A stretch of DNA of 64,000 nt from Enoplolaimus lenunculus (GCA_030248215.1 JASANG010001788.1:124001-188000), one strand, 5' to 3'; positions 37,463 through 49,720 are shown, counted from the stretch's first letter. Notes: generated by a model from the letters alone, not told the origin. Translations and numbers: made by a program.

Positions 37463-39679
37463 ATGACGCGCCTATGCGCGTTGGTTTTTGCTTGCGTTTT
37501 AATGCTGCCTTCAACGGAAACCGGTGGGATTAAGCTACACCTTGATAGTCATGGGCAGCCTGTACGGTGCGCCTACAAACATCCATGCCCCCGGGATACG
37601 TTTTGTGATTTACGCGATGATTTGCCCGGAATAACTGCTTGCTACAAAATTGTTCGTGAACCGTTTAAGCATAAGCACAACTATCACGGTAGTGGTCAGC
37701 GTTTGAAAATTGCGTCACTGTCCGGGATGTATAATAATTTACCGAAAAGCATACAAATATTGAACAAATCAGCATCTCGCAACGTTGCAAAAGACGTGAG
37801 CGAAAAATCTGATCTGCCTTCTATAATGAACACCTTGCGTGTCGCTCGAATTACAAATTTGAAATCAAAGTCTAAAACTCGAAAAATTACAGATCACATT
37901 CAAATGAGAAATAGCGACACGGTACCCAACAAGCTAATAGCGGCCAAAGTTATTAAATCTGATCTTCCAATGAAGTATTTTACATCAAAACCGGTTAATA
38001 GTTCGGTTACAAAATCAACTTTCTTTCCGAATTTGGTTCCAAAACGTGTTGCATCGCTTTATGTCAAAAATTGGAACAAATCTATGAAATTTCCTCAAAC
38101 GAATGATGCCAGAGAGTTATCGAATTTTGTTCTAAACGATGGGTCCATATCGGACTCTGACAGCATGTCGACGGTAAAAAAGAAAAAGGGTAAACGAAAT
38201 TTGTATACGGCACCAACACACGACGGAGGAGCTTCACAAAAGCGGCGACATATTAGCCAAATGATCGATTTTCAACCTATGCCGTATCGTGAACAACAAA
38301 AACAACAACAACAACATCAACAAAAACAACAACAACAACAACACCAACAACACCAACAACAACAACAACAACAACAACAGCAAATGGGGGACATAAGCTA
38401 TACAACCAGTGACAGCGACAATAAAATTAAAGTATTTACAAAATTTGGCGAAAATTTGAAGAATACTCGACTGAAACCGGCTGTAGTTTTACCGCCCGCT
38501 CCGTCGCCGCTTATCCCGAATCCGATCGGAAAATCCGGCTCGCAAATGCCAGATTTGGCGGCGGTTTTAGAACACATTACTAAACCAAAAGCGGTATTTG
38601 CCGGCGGTCAACGCAAAATGAAACAAGCTGAGCTCAATCTGATATCAAATGACGACGAAAACCGTTCTAAAACAACAAAGACCAACTTGTTGGTACTGAA
38701 ACAGCCGAATGCATATACGGATATGCGTACTCGGTTAGCTAAGTACCCGATCAATACAAAACAAGTTGAATTTCAACAGCAAAAGTTTGAACCTAAACTT
38801 TACCGTAAAACTTCTGGGAAAGCAATAGTTGGCCATGGTCCAACAAAAGTTGATCCCAGTTACAAGGGTGCAGAAAGTATACAACTTTTGGCTCCCAACA
38901 TTACAACGATATCCAGCCTCAAAACCGTGGCACAAACTAGCCCTGGACCGTACTATAAAAGAACACGTTTAACTAAATGGACCAACAACGCTGCCGTCAT
39001 GCGTACAACCGACCGTCCAATACTGCCCACAACTACAACAGGTGGCCGAACCCGAATTTCAAACAACATAATTTCTGTTTTGAAACATCGAAAATATCAC
39101 AACGTCACAGTAGCAAAAATTTCTGAGACATATTTTCGAAATAGAAACAATTCAGATCAAACGTTTCAAGCGAACCGTCAACAAGCGGCAAAAACCATTG
39201 GCGTAGCAGGCAACCCAACTTATATCACAAAACGAAACTTACAGTCGAGATCGCTATTAACGCATACTACGCCAGTGCTATCGTCTAGAAGACCTTTAAC
39301 GCATAAATTTGTTCCGTCAGCTAAAGATAATTATAATAATAAAAACAACAATAACGACAATAATAATATCAATGCTCAACAGTCGATAGGCACAACATCG
39401 GCAACTCCAGCATTTCCTGGATTGCCCGGGCCAATTAGAGGCACGCAAAAAACAAGACGTAGTTCATTCAAATCTCTGATGAAATCAACTTCTTTTCCTC
39501 ACAGCGTTAAACCACCGAGTAGATCGAGCAGAAATTTAGCGTTCATGAAAGCTGCCGCTGAACGATCACAGACAAACATTGATAAATCTAAGTTTGGTGC
39601 TGACAAATTAAATCATCGCTCAAGTCTTGGCTATGTCGAACCAGTACTCAGGAAGACGTCGGAAATTGCAAAACAACAA

Positions 39680-39713
<34 letters not shown>

Positions 39714-40010
39714 TCGTTAACCGAAGTACTTATCCGTATTATAAATCCCAAATTGAACGTATGAAATCTGTGCGACAAAGAAACGAATACGAAGCTTCGT
39801 CAAGTGAAGATGAAGACAAGCGTCAGATCCGAAAACCAAAAAAGAAATCATTCATTAAATCGGTCAAAATTTCACGATGGGATTTGAAAATAGTAACAAG
39901 TCCAAGCGTTCTGATAACTACGACGGCAATTCCCCAACAACAACAACAACATCATCATCATCATCAACAACAAAAACAACAACAACAAAAACAACAACAT
40001 CACCATTATC

Positions 40011-40074
<64 letters not shown>

Positions 40075-43000
40075 GCAGCAGCAGCAGCAGCAGCAGCAAG
40101 GACAACAGCCAACAAAATCCAATCTTGTGTTATCGGCAGTGCAAAACAAACGAAATCCAGTGTACGGCAAAGTTGGTCGAGGTTCAATTATAGCAATCAA
40201 ACCAAATGTACGAAAAAACAAAAAATATCGAACAACTTCTACAAACAACATATTAAAACCCGGATCGAATGTACACAAGCGCGTCGGACAGCTAACACTG
40301 ACTGATTCTTCACCATCAGCGTGGCAACTCGACAACGATTCTTTCGCATTTCAAAAATCACCATATCTTAATGAAAAGTTAGAAAAGTTAATATCAAACG
40401 CCGTATCCGCTGCTGCGGATCCAAAATACATTTCGAGTCATACTATGGCAAGTAATCGTAGTAACAATGCTGAAAATCACAGCAGTTCCAACGCGTCTAA
40501 ACTGACGAAAAGTGATGGCAGTGTAGGAAACTCAAATGAACCTCTCAATGATATAAATAGCAATAAGAAATCGACACAGCCTGAACTAAACGGCAACTCG
40601 TCCAAAAACAACCCACTGATGATACATAATACACCAACCGTTAAAGCCCTCACCGAACTGAACGGTGTTCCGGCGCTTGATATCGATCAATCACTTGCGC
40701 CACATCAGTTGAAAAATTTTCTCGTTGAACCGAGCGAAATTCCAGGGATTTCGACCGATAGCTCGTATCAAACTGATAACATTTCAGTTCATCCTCGGCA
40801 TTTTGAATTGAAATTAAATTCCAAACAAAACTCAAAACAATCAGCTCTCAAGCTTGGCAAGAACCCAAATAACGGTTATTCCGATAGATTTCACGTACCG
40901 ACAATGAACACCATGAAAAATCAAAGGCAAACAACTGCATCCAATGTTTCTCTACGACGTACAACCACAGGATCTGCAGTTTTTACTCGAAGTAAACAGT
41001 CGAAATTTAGCCAACAACCGGCTGGAGCAATTTCTGACGCAGATTCGAGTTCTGAAGATGGTAGTCGACCTTCAAAAAGTGTTAATATTTCGCCACCAAA
41101 GATCCAACATCATACATTCAAACCGTTTCCAGATAGCAAATATTTTTCATCGAAAAGCAATTCAGCACAAACTCCTACCCGGAAGTCACTGGAAACGGAT
41201 CGTGAGCCTCTAGGAGCGTTACCGGTATTCCAAAACAGTCACACTAGACGAACAAACCCACCGTTGGTACTCTATACGCCACCGGTAAACTCCGGGGGTC
41301 AAACGCCCGAAATTCAATACGGCCGCCTAGGAGAACTGCGTCATTATCCAGGATATCCGTTAACGCCTCGGAGACAGCAAAACACTACGTCACGCTCGAA
41401 CAAGAAGAAATCAGCCACAAACTGGAGAGAAGAAACCGCAGAAAACAACTCTCGATACCCGGGGCGGCGACCAAAACCAACAGCGGCAAAATATGCTCGC
41501 ACGTATAAACCGATCAAAATAACTGCAAAATCTCAAAATCGAAAAATTTCTTCGCGTGAAAATCGAAAACGTCTAAGACAACATCCACGAGCAAAACCTA
41601 AACTCGAATCTCGGCGATGGCTTCCACAGTCAACCCGAAGTCGGCAAGCAAACCGAGGAAGTAGGATCAATCAAACAAACAGAGGCAGCATGATCAAAGA
41701 ACGAATGCGAGAAAATCATAAATCAGCACTTCGCGATCGGTATGGCAACTTTGACCAGTGGGCGCAAACAATGGAACGCTACACAGATGGACACAAACCG
41801 TGGCGTGGTCCACTGGAGGCTGCAGATGTCCGAGTGCTCCCTGGAGACAAATTTGTCAAGCACCAAGTTGAAGCACAGCGGTTAGCAAATCTGGTAACCC
41901 CTGCCAATCGAGAACAAATACATTCTCAGAAACATAGACATAGCAACCGCGATAATTGGTATCCTCACAGATCAGGTGTACGCAATGATAAACAATGTCC
42001 GCGTCCCGACCAGGTAAGAAAACAATGAGTACATATTGTGAGCGTTTAAGCTATTAGTGTATGGTGTTTGAGTGTAAATTTTCTAAATATCTTGACGGCG
42101 GAGATGAACTAAATTTGATTACGGCGAACGCAAAATTTGCTGGGAAAACTTAAAAGATGTTTAAACTTTAAACAAGTTGAGAATGAAACCAATTAATAAT
42201 TTTAAAAGCAATGTATAAGGATGATCAAATTACATTTGAGATACAGAACGATGTTCTAAAGCTGTTTGAAGCTCGTCTTAACAGTTACGTTTTCAAATCA
42301 ATTCCTACAACAATAGAGCAAATTGAACATGAAAACCGAGCTAAATTAAGAGCGGCACCATTTCCTGGTGTAAACGTTATAAAAACTATCGACAACTGGT
42401 GATAGGTGCTACACATATTTGAGAATACGGCAAATATTCTTAAAACTGTTTTAGGTGTATACGTGCCAACCATGCAACAGCGACAGTGACTGTTCGCCAG
42501 GGTTTCTCTGCTGTCAACACAAAACTGGACAATCGGCATGTTCTGCATCAGCCAATTCACCACTGCTTCAACCTTCAGTTACTCAACTTCTCAATGGTAC
42601 CTATCATCAACTGAACGGCCGCGGAACAGGTAAGTAGCATCTTGAGGACAGGTTTTCAGCGTAACAATAGAATTTATGAATTCAAATTTGAAGCTAGAGT
42701 TGCGACAAATGGGCCACTTGAGAGGTTTTGCATACCTGACTGCAATACATTTAAAAACCTGTAAAACCCTCTTTGGCAGGTCTAAGCAACCGTAGAAAAT
42801 TTTTTTATCCAGAGATATATAAAGTATCGCTAACTGGTGATGGTTACGAAAGTCATTCGCCAATACAGCTACTGATTTCAGTTGCAAAAGGAAGCATTAC
42901 ATTGATTCGCGCTCAACAACAATTGATCCTTGTCGACACCGGAACGGTGACGCAGTATTTGGATATTTACGAACAATTGGCTGAACAAGATATTTCTCCA

Positions 43001-45364
43001 GAGAACATTTCAATTGTTGTCAATACTCACGGACATCCGCAACATGTATCCAATCAAAATTTGTTTCCGGATGCTATTCAAATTTTTAACGATACCGATA
43101 CTATGTATGTTTTGTGGTTTTTCTTGTCGTCTTGGTTGTTTTCACGGATACCGTATCTACTTTAATAAACGCAGGAACGTTCACAGTATAACTGGGCGAC
43201 TAAGGCTAGCACTATGCTTTTCATGATGTCCGGCGTCGTCTGTCACCGTCCGGCGCATTCAGGCACGCACGACAAGTATAGGGCTGCCCTATTCCTTCCA
43301 GATTTTGCCCTGGTTATTTGTTTTTAGCCGAAGTGAACATATATTCATTTTCATTTATCTTTAATCGCTAGTAAGCATTTTTTGGCAATGCAAATAATTT
43401 TTCTGGAATTTTATAATAGCTGAGATCGTTAAAAATTGTTCTGCTGAAATAACCACAACTAATTTCTCCATATTTCGGTCCACCACAGTACCACAAATAA
43501 CAGAAATGCTGCTTATAATATTTGGTGCGCGAATTCTTTCTGAATTCGGCTCATATAAACAACAGGGCCAGATCGTTTTTCGGAAGGGCTGTAATAGAGT
43601 AAGGTTAAGATTTATGCAAATATTTTCGCATGGCTTAGGCTAAGGCTTAGGCTTATGCCTAGAAATATGCTCATTCTTACGCTTAGGTTTAGGCTTATGC
43701 TTAAGCTTAGGCTTAGGAATATGCTTATAATACTGTTCCGCCCCTGTTCTTTACATTGGCCCTGAATTCTTTTAGCGTCATCGATTTCACAAGGAATTGC
43801 TGTCAGATCTCAAGGTTCACAAATCCATAAACGGTCCTTGAGTTTGACAGAGTTAGGTGCGGAACTTCAACTTTATGGCCATGAATCATCTATGTTATAA
43901 TTGTTCACGCCAGTGTAAAAAAATTTCCACTGCGTCTAATGCGTCATTGCTTTTGATTACAGCGGCGATGTATACTGGACGAACCCACTGCACTCAGGTC
44001 GTTCGTACCCGCTATGCGCTGGTGACATTGAACTGTGGCGAACACCTGGGCATACAGGTGCTGATATCAGTGTTGCAGTGCGAAATGTACCTTCGCTTGG
44101 AACGGTCATTGTTGCAGGCGATGTTTTTATGAATGAACATGACGTATATATCGGTAACGTATTTAATTTCACTGTAAATCCCAGTGAGTTGATTTTAACT
44201 CAGAATGAGTTGAATCGCTCAGTCTGAGTTAGGACTTTCAGAACTCAGAATTCTGAGTCAATAAATCTCACTCTGAGTTAATTATTCAACTTACCCGGAA
44301 TCAACTGAACTCAGAGTGAGAATCAATTCAACTCAGAGTGAGTTAATGTTAACTGTTATTAACTCAGAAATAACTAACTCGCTAGCTGAATTGATTAATC
44401 AACTCATTGGAATTTACAGTGTTGGTATTCAATAATTTTAGTGTGTAACCCATTACAACTGTTTCCGCTCATCTTTAGCAGTAAGCCATTTGCAATTTCA
44501 GGAAAATTTGAACGCTTCTGAAATTGCAAGCTGTGTAAGTGCAATAATCTCTTACAGCTGAGCTGAGTAGCGCTGCTAAACAACTACCAGCCGAGCAGTA
44601 TTAGATCAATCTGAAATATTCTGACTACAAAGGGCGGGGCGGATGGCTATATATATCATAAAACCTTTAAATGTGTAGAAATGCAGTTTTGCAGAAATTG
44701 CCGAAGTCGCATCATTAAATAACAAAGATTATAACGGTTTTTTACTCACTCTAAGTTAGCTTTGAAACCGTTTAGTTTTTTCCGAACAATGTTCGTGAGC
44801 GAAACGAGCACGAAGCCAGGCGTATGGTGTAGTAATAAGATTTCAAACCAGCCAAATCCAAGATCATCGTATATCAAACGTAAATAAGAGGCAGGACGAT
44901 TGCATGCAAGACGTCCTTAATTTTCAACTTCTCAGCTCGACGGTTAGACATTTGAAGACTTTTAGCCAACTGGTAATAGTTGCTACACACATTTGAGAAT
45001 ACGGGCATTGATTTGAGATGAAATAGAAAATATGCTTGCAGGAAAACGTTGCACCCTATATTTAGGAGCTAATCTAGGGATCAGTATTGTAGATAGTGTG
45101 TTTTTTGCTAACTGAATACAGTTAATACGTTTCGCCTTGTAGTGCGGCACAATGATTAGAAAGTTACACGGTGCATCCAAGTTAATATTGAATAATTCCA
45201 TTATAGAAACATTTCGTTTGCATTCGTTTGATGCCGAAGAACAAGAACGGAGTCGGAGACGTGTTGCGTGCGAAGCTAATTTCATCGTTCCAGGTCATGG
45301 ATCGATGTTTCGTGTAAACGCAGAAATGAAATTACTATATGAGTGCGATTCTTTCAATCGGTAG
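37463..45364 (+). CDS. Secreted low-complexity protein fused to an MBLAC1-type metallo-beta-lactamase domain
   Basis: Exons are 37463-42013, 42455-42629, 42780-43104, 43963-44153 and 45207-45364 (TAG). Every junction is GT-AG and phase-consistent, giving about 1,799 residues. The start has a signal peptide (MTRLCALVFACVLMLPSTET). A short Cys segment follows (CAYKHPCPRDTFCD...C), then about 1,450 residues of basic, Ser/Asn/Gln-rich sequence with several polyglutamine and histidine runs, all in one exon. Exon 2 encodes a Cys-rich motif (CQPCNSDSDCSPGFLCC). Exons 3 to 5 encode the metallo-beta-lactamase fold of the MBLAC1/SWIP-10 family: HGHPQH, then RTPGHTGADISV, VAGDVF and FIVPGHGSMF. The canonical HxHxDH motif has Gln in place of Asp, while the other metal-binding histidines and the later Asp are kept. 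In C. elegans, swip-10 acts in glia and affects glutamate and dopamine signalling; transfer of that role here is inference. Introns 3 and 4 hold transposon-like elements. Confidence 0.85.
40010..40099 (+). repeat. CAA/CAG repeat encoding 30 glutamines
   Basis: Thirty consecutive CAA or CAG codons run in the large exon of the 37.5-45.4 kb gene. CAA codons come first and CAG codons last. Shorter CAA runs occur at about 38294-38382, 39673-39710 and 39935-40000. The long open frames seen here in other phases and on the minus strand are artefacts of the repeat. Confidence 0.95.
43563..43764. mobile_element. TTAGGC-bearing inverted-repeat element (intronic)
   Basis: It starts cagggccagatcgtttttcg and ends with gttctttacattggccctg. 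The interior has runs of ggcttaggctaaggcttagg. It lies in intron 3 of the MBLAC1-domain gene, just before exon 4. Confidence 0.75.
44170..44421. mobile_element. CACTGTAAAT foldback element (intronic)
   Basis: The left end cactgtaaatcccagtgagt and the right end actcattggaatttacagtg are inverted repeats. The interior repeats aactcagagtgag and its complement. A half copy is at 18374-18445. It begins only 16 bp after the donor of exon 4 of the MBLAC1-domain gene. Confidence 0.8.
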
Positions 45365-45727
45365 CTCTGTTATCGACGTATTAGCTTGCAAAGAATTGAA
45401 CAGGTTCCGAGCATCACATCACCTGAAAGCTTTAGGCGTTTCGCTAACTTTTGGGTCTAAAATGTAAAACGCTTCGCATTTTGAGTGAAATTGGCATTTT
45501 CACAAACGCTGAAAAGAGGTTAGTGTTAGGCTAAGATTCTTGCGCAGGCTTAGACCTATGGATGTAGTTCAGGGCCTGATATATAATTACTTGTTTTTGG
45601 TGGTTCTGGTACAGTTAATTTTAAGTTTTGCACTATATATGAAAAAGTCAAGAAATCAAAGTTTCAGAGGTTAAGCATCTAACAGCAATACAACTTTTTG
45701 GAAGCTTTCAATTAAGCTTAAAGGTCT

Positions 45728-45856
45728 ATCAAATAGCCGTGGACGCTACGTAAGTTGCCTTGTAATAACTATCAGGTAGCCGTGGACGCTACGTAAGTTG
45801 CCTTGTAATAACTATCAGGTAGCCGTGGACGCTACGTAAGTTGTCTTGTAATATAG
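45728..45856. repeat. Tandem repeat, 43 bp x 3
   Basis: Three head-to-tail copies of a 43 bp unit (core gtagccgtggacgctacgta) with only a few differences among them. Confidence 0.92.
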
Positions 45857-46611
45857 TGGTATGACTGAGATGTAGTTTCAGTGGTTCGAAAAATGCATGA
45901 CTGCTGATGATTTGAAAGTTTTGCGCAGCAATAAAATTGCTTCAATTCTGGGCTGTTGTGCACTTCGTCCACATACAGGTTTAGGCTTAGGCTTTGGCTC
46001 AGCTTTAATAGCTTAGAGAAAAGGTTTACCTAAGCCTATGCCAAAAACCGAAACATTCTCGCAAGCGTTTTCATATGTCTAAACGTTAATTTTAAATGTT
46101 TGAGGAGGTACAAGAGCCCAATCTTGTAATATGGTGTAGTGGAACCCGAATATAAATCGGTTGTGAAGGTAGAATGTCAAAGTTTAGATTAATGTGATGT
46201 GGAAACATATTCCGACCGCAGAATTTAGTTTTAAATATCCTTAATATGCAAACAGCAAGTCCATTTTTCCTAAAAGTTTCTTGTTGTGAGCGTCATGAAC
46301 AATTCGTTTGTGAAATCTTCTTCGAAATCGTTACTTTGTTATAGACATTAATTTTATCTGTTTTGGTAAATAAACTCAAAATGTGATCATGTTTGTATAT
46401 TTTACATACAATTCAATGTAAACCAAAAGCTCGACCTCGGACAAGGGTATATCACCGGCTTTGTCAATATAACAATCAAAATTTTAACATTTTGTCATAA
46501 ATTACGCTTGGGATTAGACATAGGCTTAGGATTGGACTTAGGCTTATGCTTAGGCTTACTGGCTTAAACATTGTGGTGCGACAGAAGCGTACAAGAACAT
46601 TATATAAAATA

Positions 46612-46911
46612 GCAAGAGTGCATGATACACGAGTTTGTAACTTTTGGGGTTTCGCATGGTACAAAATGTAACCGGCATGCGTTGCGTTTTTGACCGACCC
46701 CCTTATTTGGACGGAGGTACACAACCTGCTCGAACCATGGCACATTATGTATTCGGCATCAGAAATGCTCCTCTTTAGGTGTATTTCATGTCAAAACGAC
46801 CCTTCTTCTAAATCTAGGGGGTCGTCCAAAAACTCTAAGTACGCCCGGTGGTCCATTTTGTATCATGCGGAACCTCAATAATTGCGCACTCTTGTATCGC
46901 ATGCACTCTTG
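46612..46911. mobile_element. CAAGAGTGC inverted-repeat element, copy 2
   Basis: The left end caagagtgcatgatacacga and right end (gcgcactcttgtatcgcatgcactcttg) form inverted repeats. It shares the interior gcgttgcgtttttgaccgac and accccttattt-like sequence with 13392-13690. Confidence 0.65.
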
Positions 46912-47464
46912 ATAATAGTAACTATATTGTAATACATTTTAACGCAGGATGAATGAAAAACTTAAACCATAAAAACCCGTCCGACACACGAGACGTTCCC
47001 GTCAAACGAATGATCGTTACTATGATTAAATAATTTCTTCATAATATTTTTAGTTAAGCGAATGTGTAAAAAGGCCAACAGGTGTTCAAACAGTTTAGGC
47101 GACTGTTGATTATTCATAAAATACTTGTTTATATACTGTTTTCGGGACCAGAATTTGGCATTTCGAAAACATTTGGCTTCATTGTGGTACCAGCGGTAAG
47201 AAATGGATTGAATGGCAGCAAGCTCAAAGTCAAAGCTTAAAAATTATCTTTTTCATCTTATTACACTAAAGCTTGTTCGCACTGCATGAGGGTAACGAAT
47301 TATTTGTCGTTTTGATGGTTAATATTTTATTACAAAGTTTTCCAGGCTATATATAAGCTGAGTGAATTGCTTAACGTTTAATCTTGCTTTAAAGTTTGAG
47401 TTTGTTTTTGAAAAAGGCAAAAAATTGGAACTAACCGAAAGTTTCTTCCTATAACGACAGACTT

Positions 47465-47635
47465 GTAGCCACAAGGGGGCCAGGGGGTTCAGCGCGGGAG
47501 GCTTAGCCCCATGGAAGAGTTTCATCTCCACCTTGGAAAATTTTCAAACTTACTTGTAAGACCTCAAAAACCCTTGCATGCCCGTCCTGAAAAAAGTTTT
47601 GCATCTCTAGCAAATAGGGCTGGCTACTAGACTAA
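47465..47635. repeat. Dispersed repeat, copy 3
   Basis: It matches 18965-19125 over ttgtagccac, ttttcaaacttacttgtaag and acccttgcatgcccgtcctg-type sequence. No coding content. Confidence 0.55.
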
Positions 47636-47777
47636 CGTTCTGCTTTGAAGAATTAAATTTGTGCAATTAACTTAATATATCACACGCAGCAATTGCTTTG
47701 ATTCTAAATTGAAATATGGGAAACATTTAACATTGAAATAGATACTGTAATACAGGTATTGCATCGTATATATAAGA

Positions 47778-49720
47778 ATGACTGAAAAAATGGTCAAAGA
47801 TGTATTTTCAAAAGTTGACGACGTGTTAAAGAAGCCGAAACAAAGCATGGTAAGTCAAAAAGTTTATACTTATTAATCGTAATTACGTTTCATTAAGTAT
47901 CCTACCTAATTGATTATACTATAATGTTTTGTACAGTTAAACTTTTAATAGGCTTCAATATTTACAAACCCAAAATGTGATTTTTTTGACATTTTTAAAG
48001 GGTTCTCTTGCGTAGTAACAAAGAAATCCGTTGAAAAGTGGAAAAGCATTTTATTATTATTAACAAGAATTGGCGAACAGAATGTAATTCTGGTCGAATC
48101 AAATAAAATCTGTATTCCCTTTTGGTCAAAACGCACTATATTATTTAGGAGATTGTATAAAAACTGGTTTGCTTCAGGATTTCAAGTCACGTTAAGAGCG
48201 TAACCACAGAGGTTGAGTGATCACTGTAGAGACCCGAATAAAAGGGGGACTGATATTTATTTGGCGCTTCCAGAGGTCACCCTCTGTTATTCGGTTACCG
48301 ACTGTTATTTATTACTAACCAGCCCTCTGCCGTTCTTCGTACTAATTTATATCCGTTATTTGCAACTATCCGTCGAATTAAACGTTTATTTGTCTTGTGT
48401 CAAAAGCTTGTCCGATAATGCAAGGTTATACTTAGAAGTGTACTTTCAAAACTTAAGTATGCTTTCAAGTTTCGAACAGAGGTTTATTTGGTCCTGGAGT
48501 GACGTTTATACGCTACAATTAGGGATAAATGACATTCATGGACTCTTAAATTAGAGTTTAGTTATCCGCTCGCGGACTCTTATTACAGATACGGACTCCT
48601 ATTAATTGGGACTCAAATTGGTTACCCCCGCCCTCTTATTACCTTCTCTTATTCGGGTCTCTACACTAATCTCTCTTTTCAACCTTGCTATTGTATTCAA
48701 AATCGTGGCTACGCCCATGGTAGTTTCGTATTTGTTCCATACCGAATATATAATGCACTGCCATATATTCGAAGCGCGTTCAGGTTTAAACTGATCAGAT
48801 AGTTAGATAGTTTTAGAAAAAAGATTGGGCTAATTTTTCATTTTTAAGAATTCGTCTTCGAAATGAAATACTGAGTTAAGCCCCTGGACACCGATTGGTA
48901 AAAGGTTCATGGAAACCACAGAACCTTCCAGACTTCACGAAATCCGCCGAAAGCTGTATTTTAAGTTTCGATCGGTTTTACGTAATCCTAATAACGCAAC
49001 AGTTACATTTACTCCGACCAAATAGTAGAATCTTCGTTTAGATCGCGAGTTAAGTTTTTAGACTCGAAAATTCAGATAAATTATCGACTCGTCACGTGAG
49101 CTTTATTTTAAACTTCGCGTTAATAGGTTCATTTATCGCTGTGCTCATCTATGTTTGGATCGTCACAGTGTCGAGATTTGCATTTTGTTACATAGCTAGC
49201 TATAGCAAAACGAGCCAATGTTTTAGTCCAATGGCTATAATAATTTGGACCATGTAAAGATCAGGGGCGGAAGGTTTTTCTGTGGGACTAGAATAGAATA
49301 AGCTTAAGCTTTAGAGTATTTTTTGCTAGGCTTATGCTTAGGCTTAAGCTTAGGAATAAACTCATTCTTACGCTTAGGCTTATGCTTAGGCTTAGGCTTT
49401 GGCTTTGGAATAAGCTTATAATGCTGTTCCGCCCCTGTTCTTTACATTGGCCGATAATTTTTACATTTGAATTTAAAATTTAACCGTTTCAAGACTGATC
49501 TAACAATTGCTTTAGCGGTGCACGTGCACTGTCATATTTGTCGTATCTATTAAGCAGAGTGATTAATCCCGCAGTTTCTGATAGGGTTTCGCAAGCTATA
49601 AAATTAATAAAACCTCGCAAGCGAAGAGAACAAGTTGCTCAAATATGGACGTTACCATTTTCTATGAAGAATTTTCTTACAACTGGAAGCTACCGCACTT
49701 CGAACGCGTCAAATCTCTGA
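47778..49720 (+). CDS. Candidate small gene, exons at 47778 and further downstream
   Basis: An ATG at 47778 opens MTEKMVKDVFSKVDDVLKK and ends at a strong donor, AAAGCATG|GTAAGT, in phase 0. Two downstream stretches look coding. One is 48876-49025 (phase 0, SPWTPIGKRFMETTEPSRLH ... ATVTFTPTK, stop). The other is 49516-49720 after TTTAG (phase 2, LSYLLSRVINPAVSDRV ... SYRTSNASNL, stop). The first joins exon 1 in frame, though its acceptor (ACTGAG) is poor. The second has a better acceptor but needs a different exon in between. The gene may use one or both. Function unknown. A transposon-like element (48225-48665) lies in the first intron and another (49247-49452) in the second gap. Confidence 0.38.
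48225..48665. mobile_element. TGTAG(C/A/T)GAC inverted-repeat element, copy 2
   Basis: The left end tgtagagacccgaataaaag and the right end (cttattcgggtctctaca) are inverted repeats. The interior matches 27613-28018 in reverse orientation (aacgtttatttgtcttgtgt; caaaacttaagtatgctttc). A 113-codon open frame across it is incidental, since it reads through the terminal repeat. Confidence 0.85.
49247..49452. mobile_element. TTAGGC-bearing inverted-repeat element
   Basis: The ends ggaccatgtaaagatcaggg and ccctgttctttacattggcc are inverted repeats. The interior is mostly gcttaggcttatgcttagg-type sequence. Confidence 0.8.

Larger units (their letters stand above)
45365..47777. other. Intergenic with several repeats
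   Basis: No gene is supported. It contains the 43 bp tandem array (45728-45856), degenerate TTAGGC strings at 45980-46050 and 46500-46565, the CAAGAGTGC element (46612-46911) and the third dispersed-repeat copy (47465-47635). Confidence 0.5.

Noticed and set aside
39872-40335. Long open frames of poly-Leu, poly-Val, poly-Cys and poly-Thr on both strands
   Set aside because: They are other-frame readings of the CAA/CAG repeat inside the large exon of the MBLAC1-domain gene.
43776-43860. Possible extra exon in intron 3 of the MBLAC1-domain gene, after TTTTAG
   Set aside because: Read in phase it hits a stop after about 20 codons, whereas splicing 43104 directly to 43963 gives an uninterrupted match to the MBLAC1 fold.
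48213-48554. 113-codon open frame
   Set aside because: It begins before and reads through the inverted-repeat element at 48225-48665, which has a non-coding relative at 27613.
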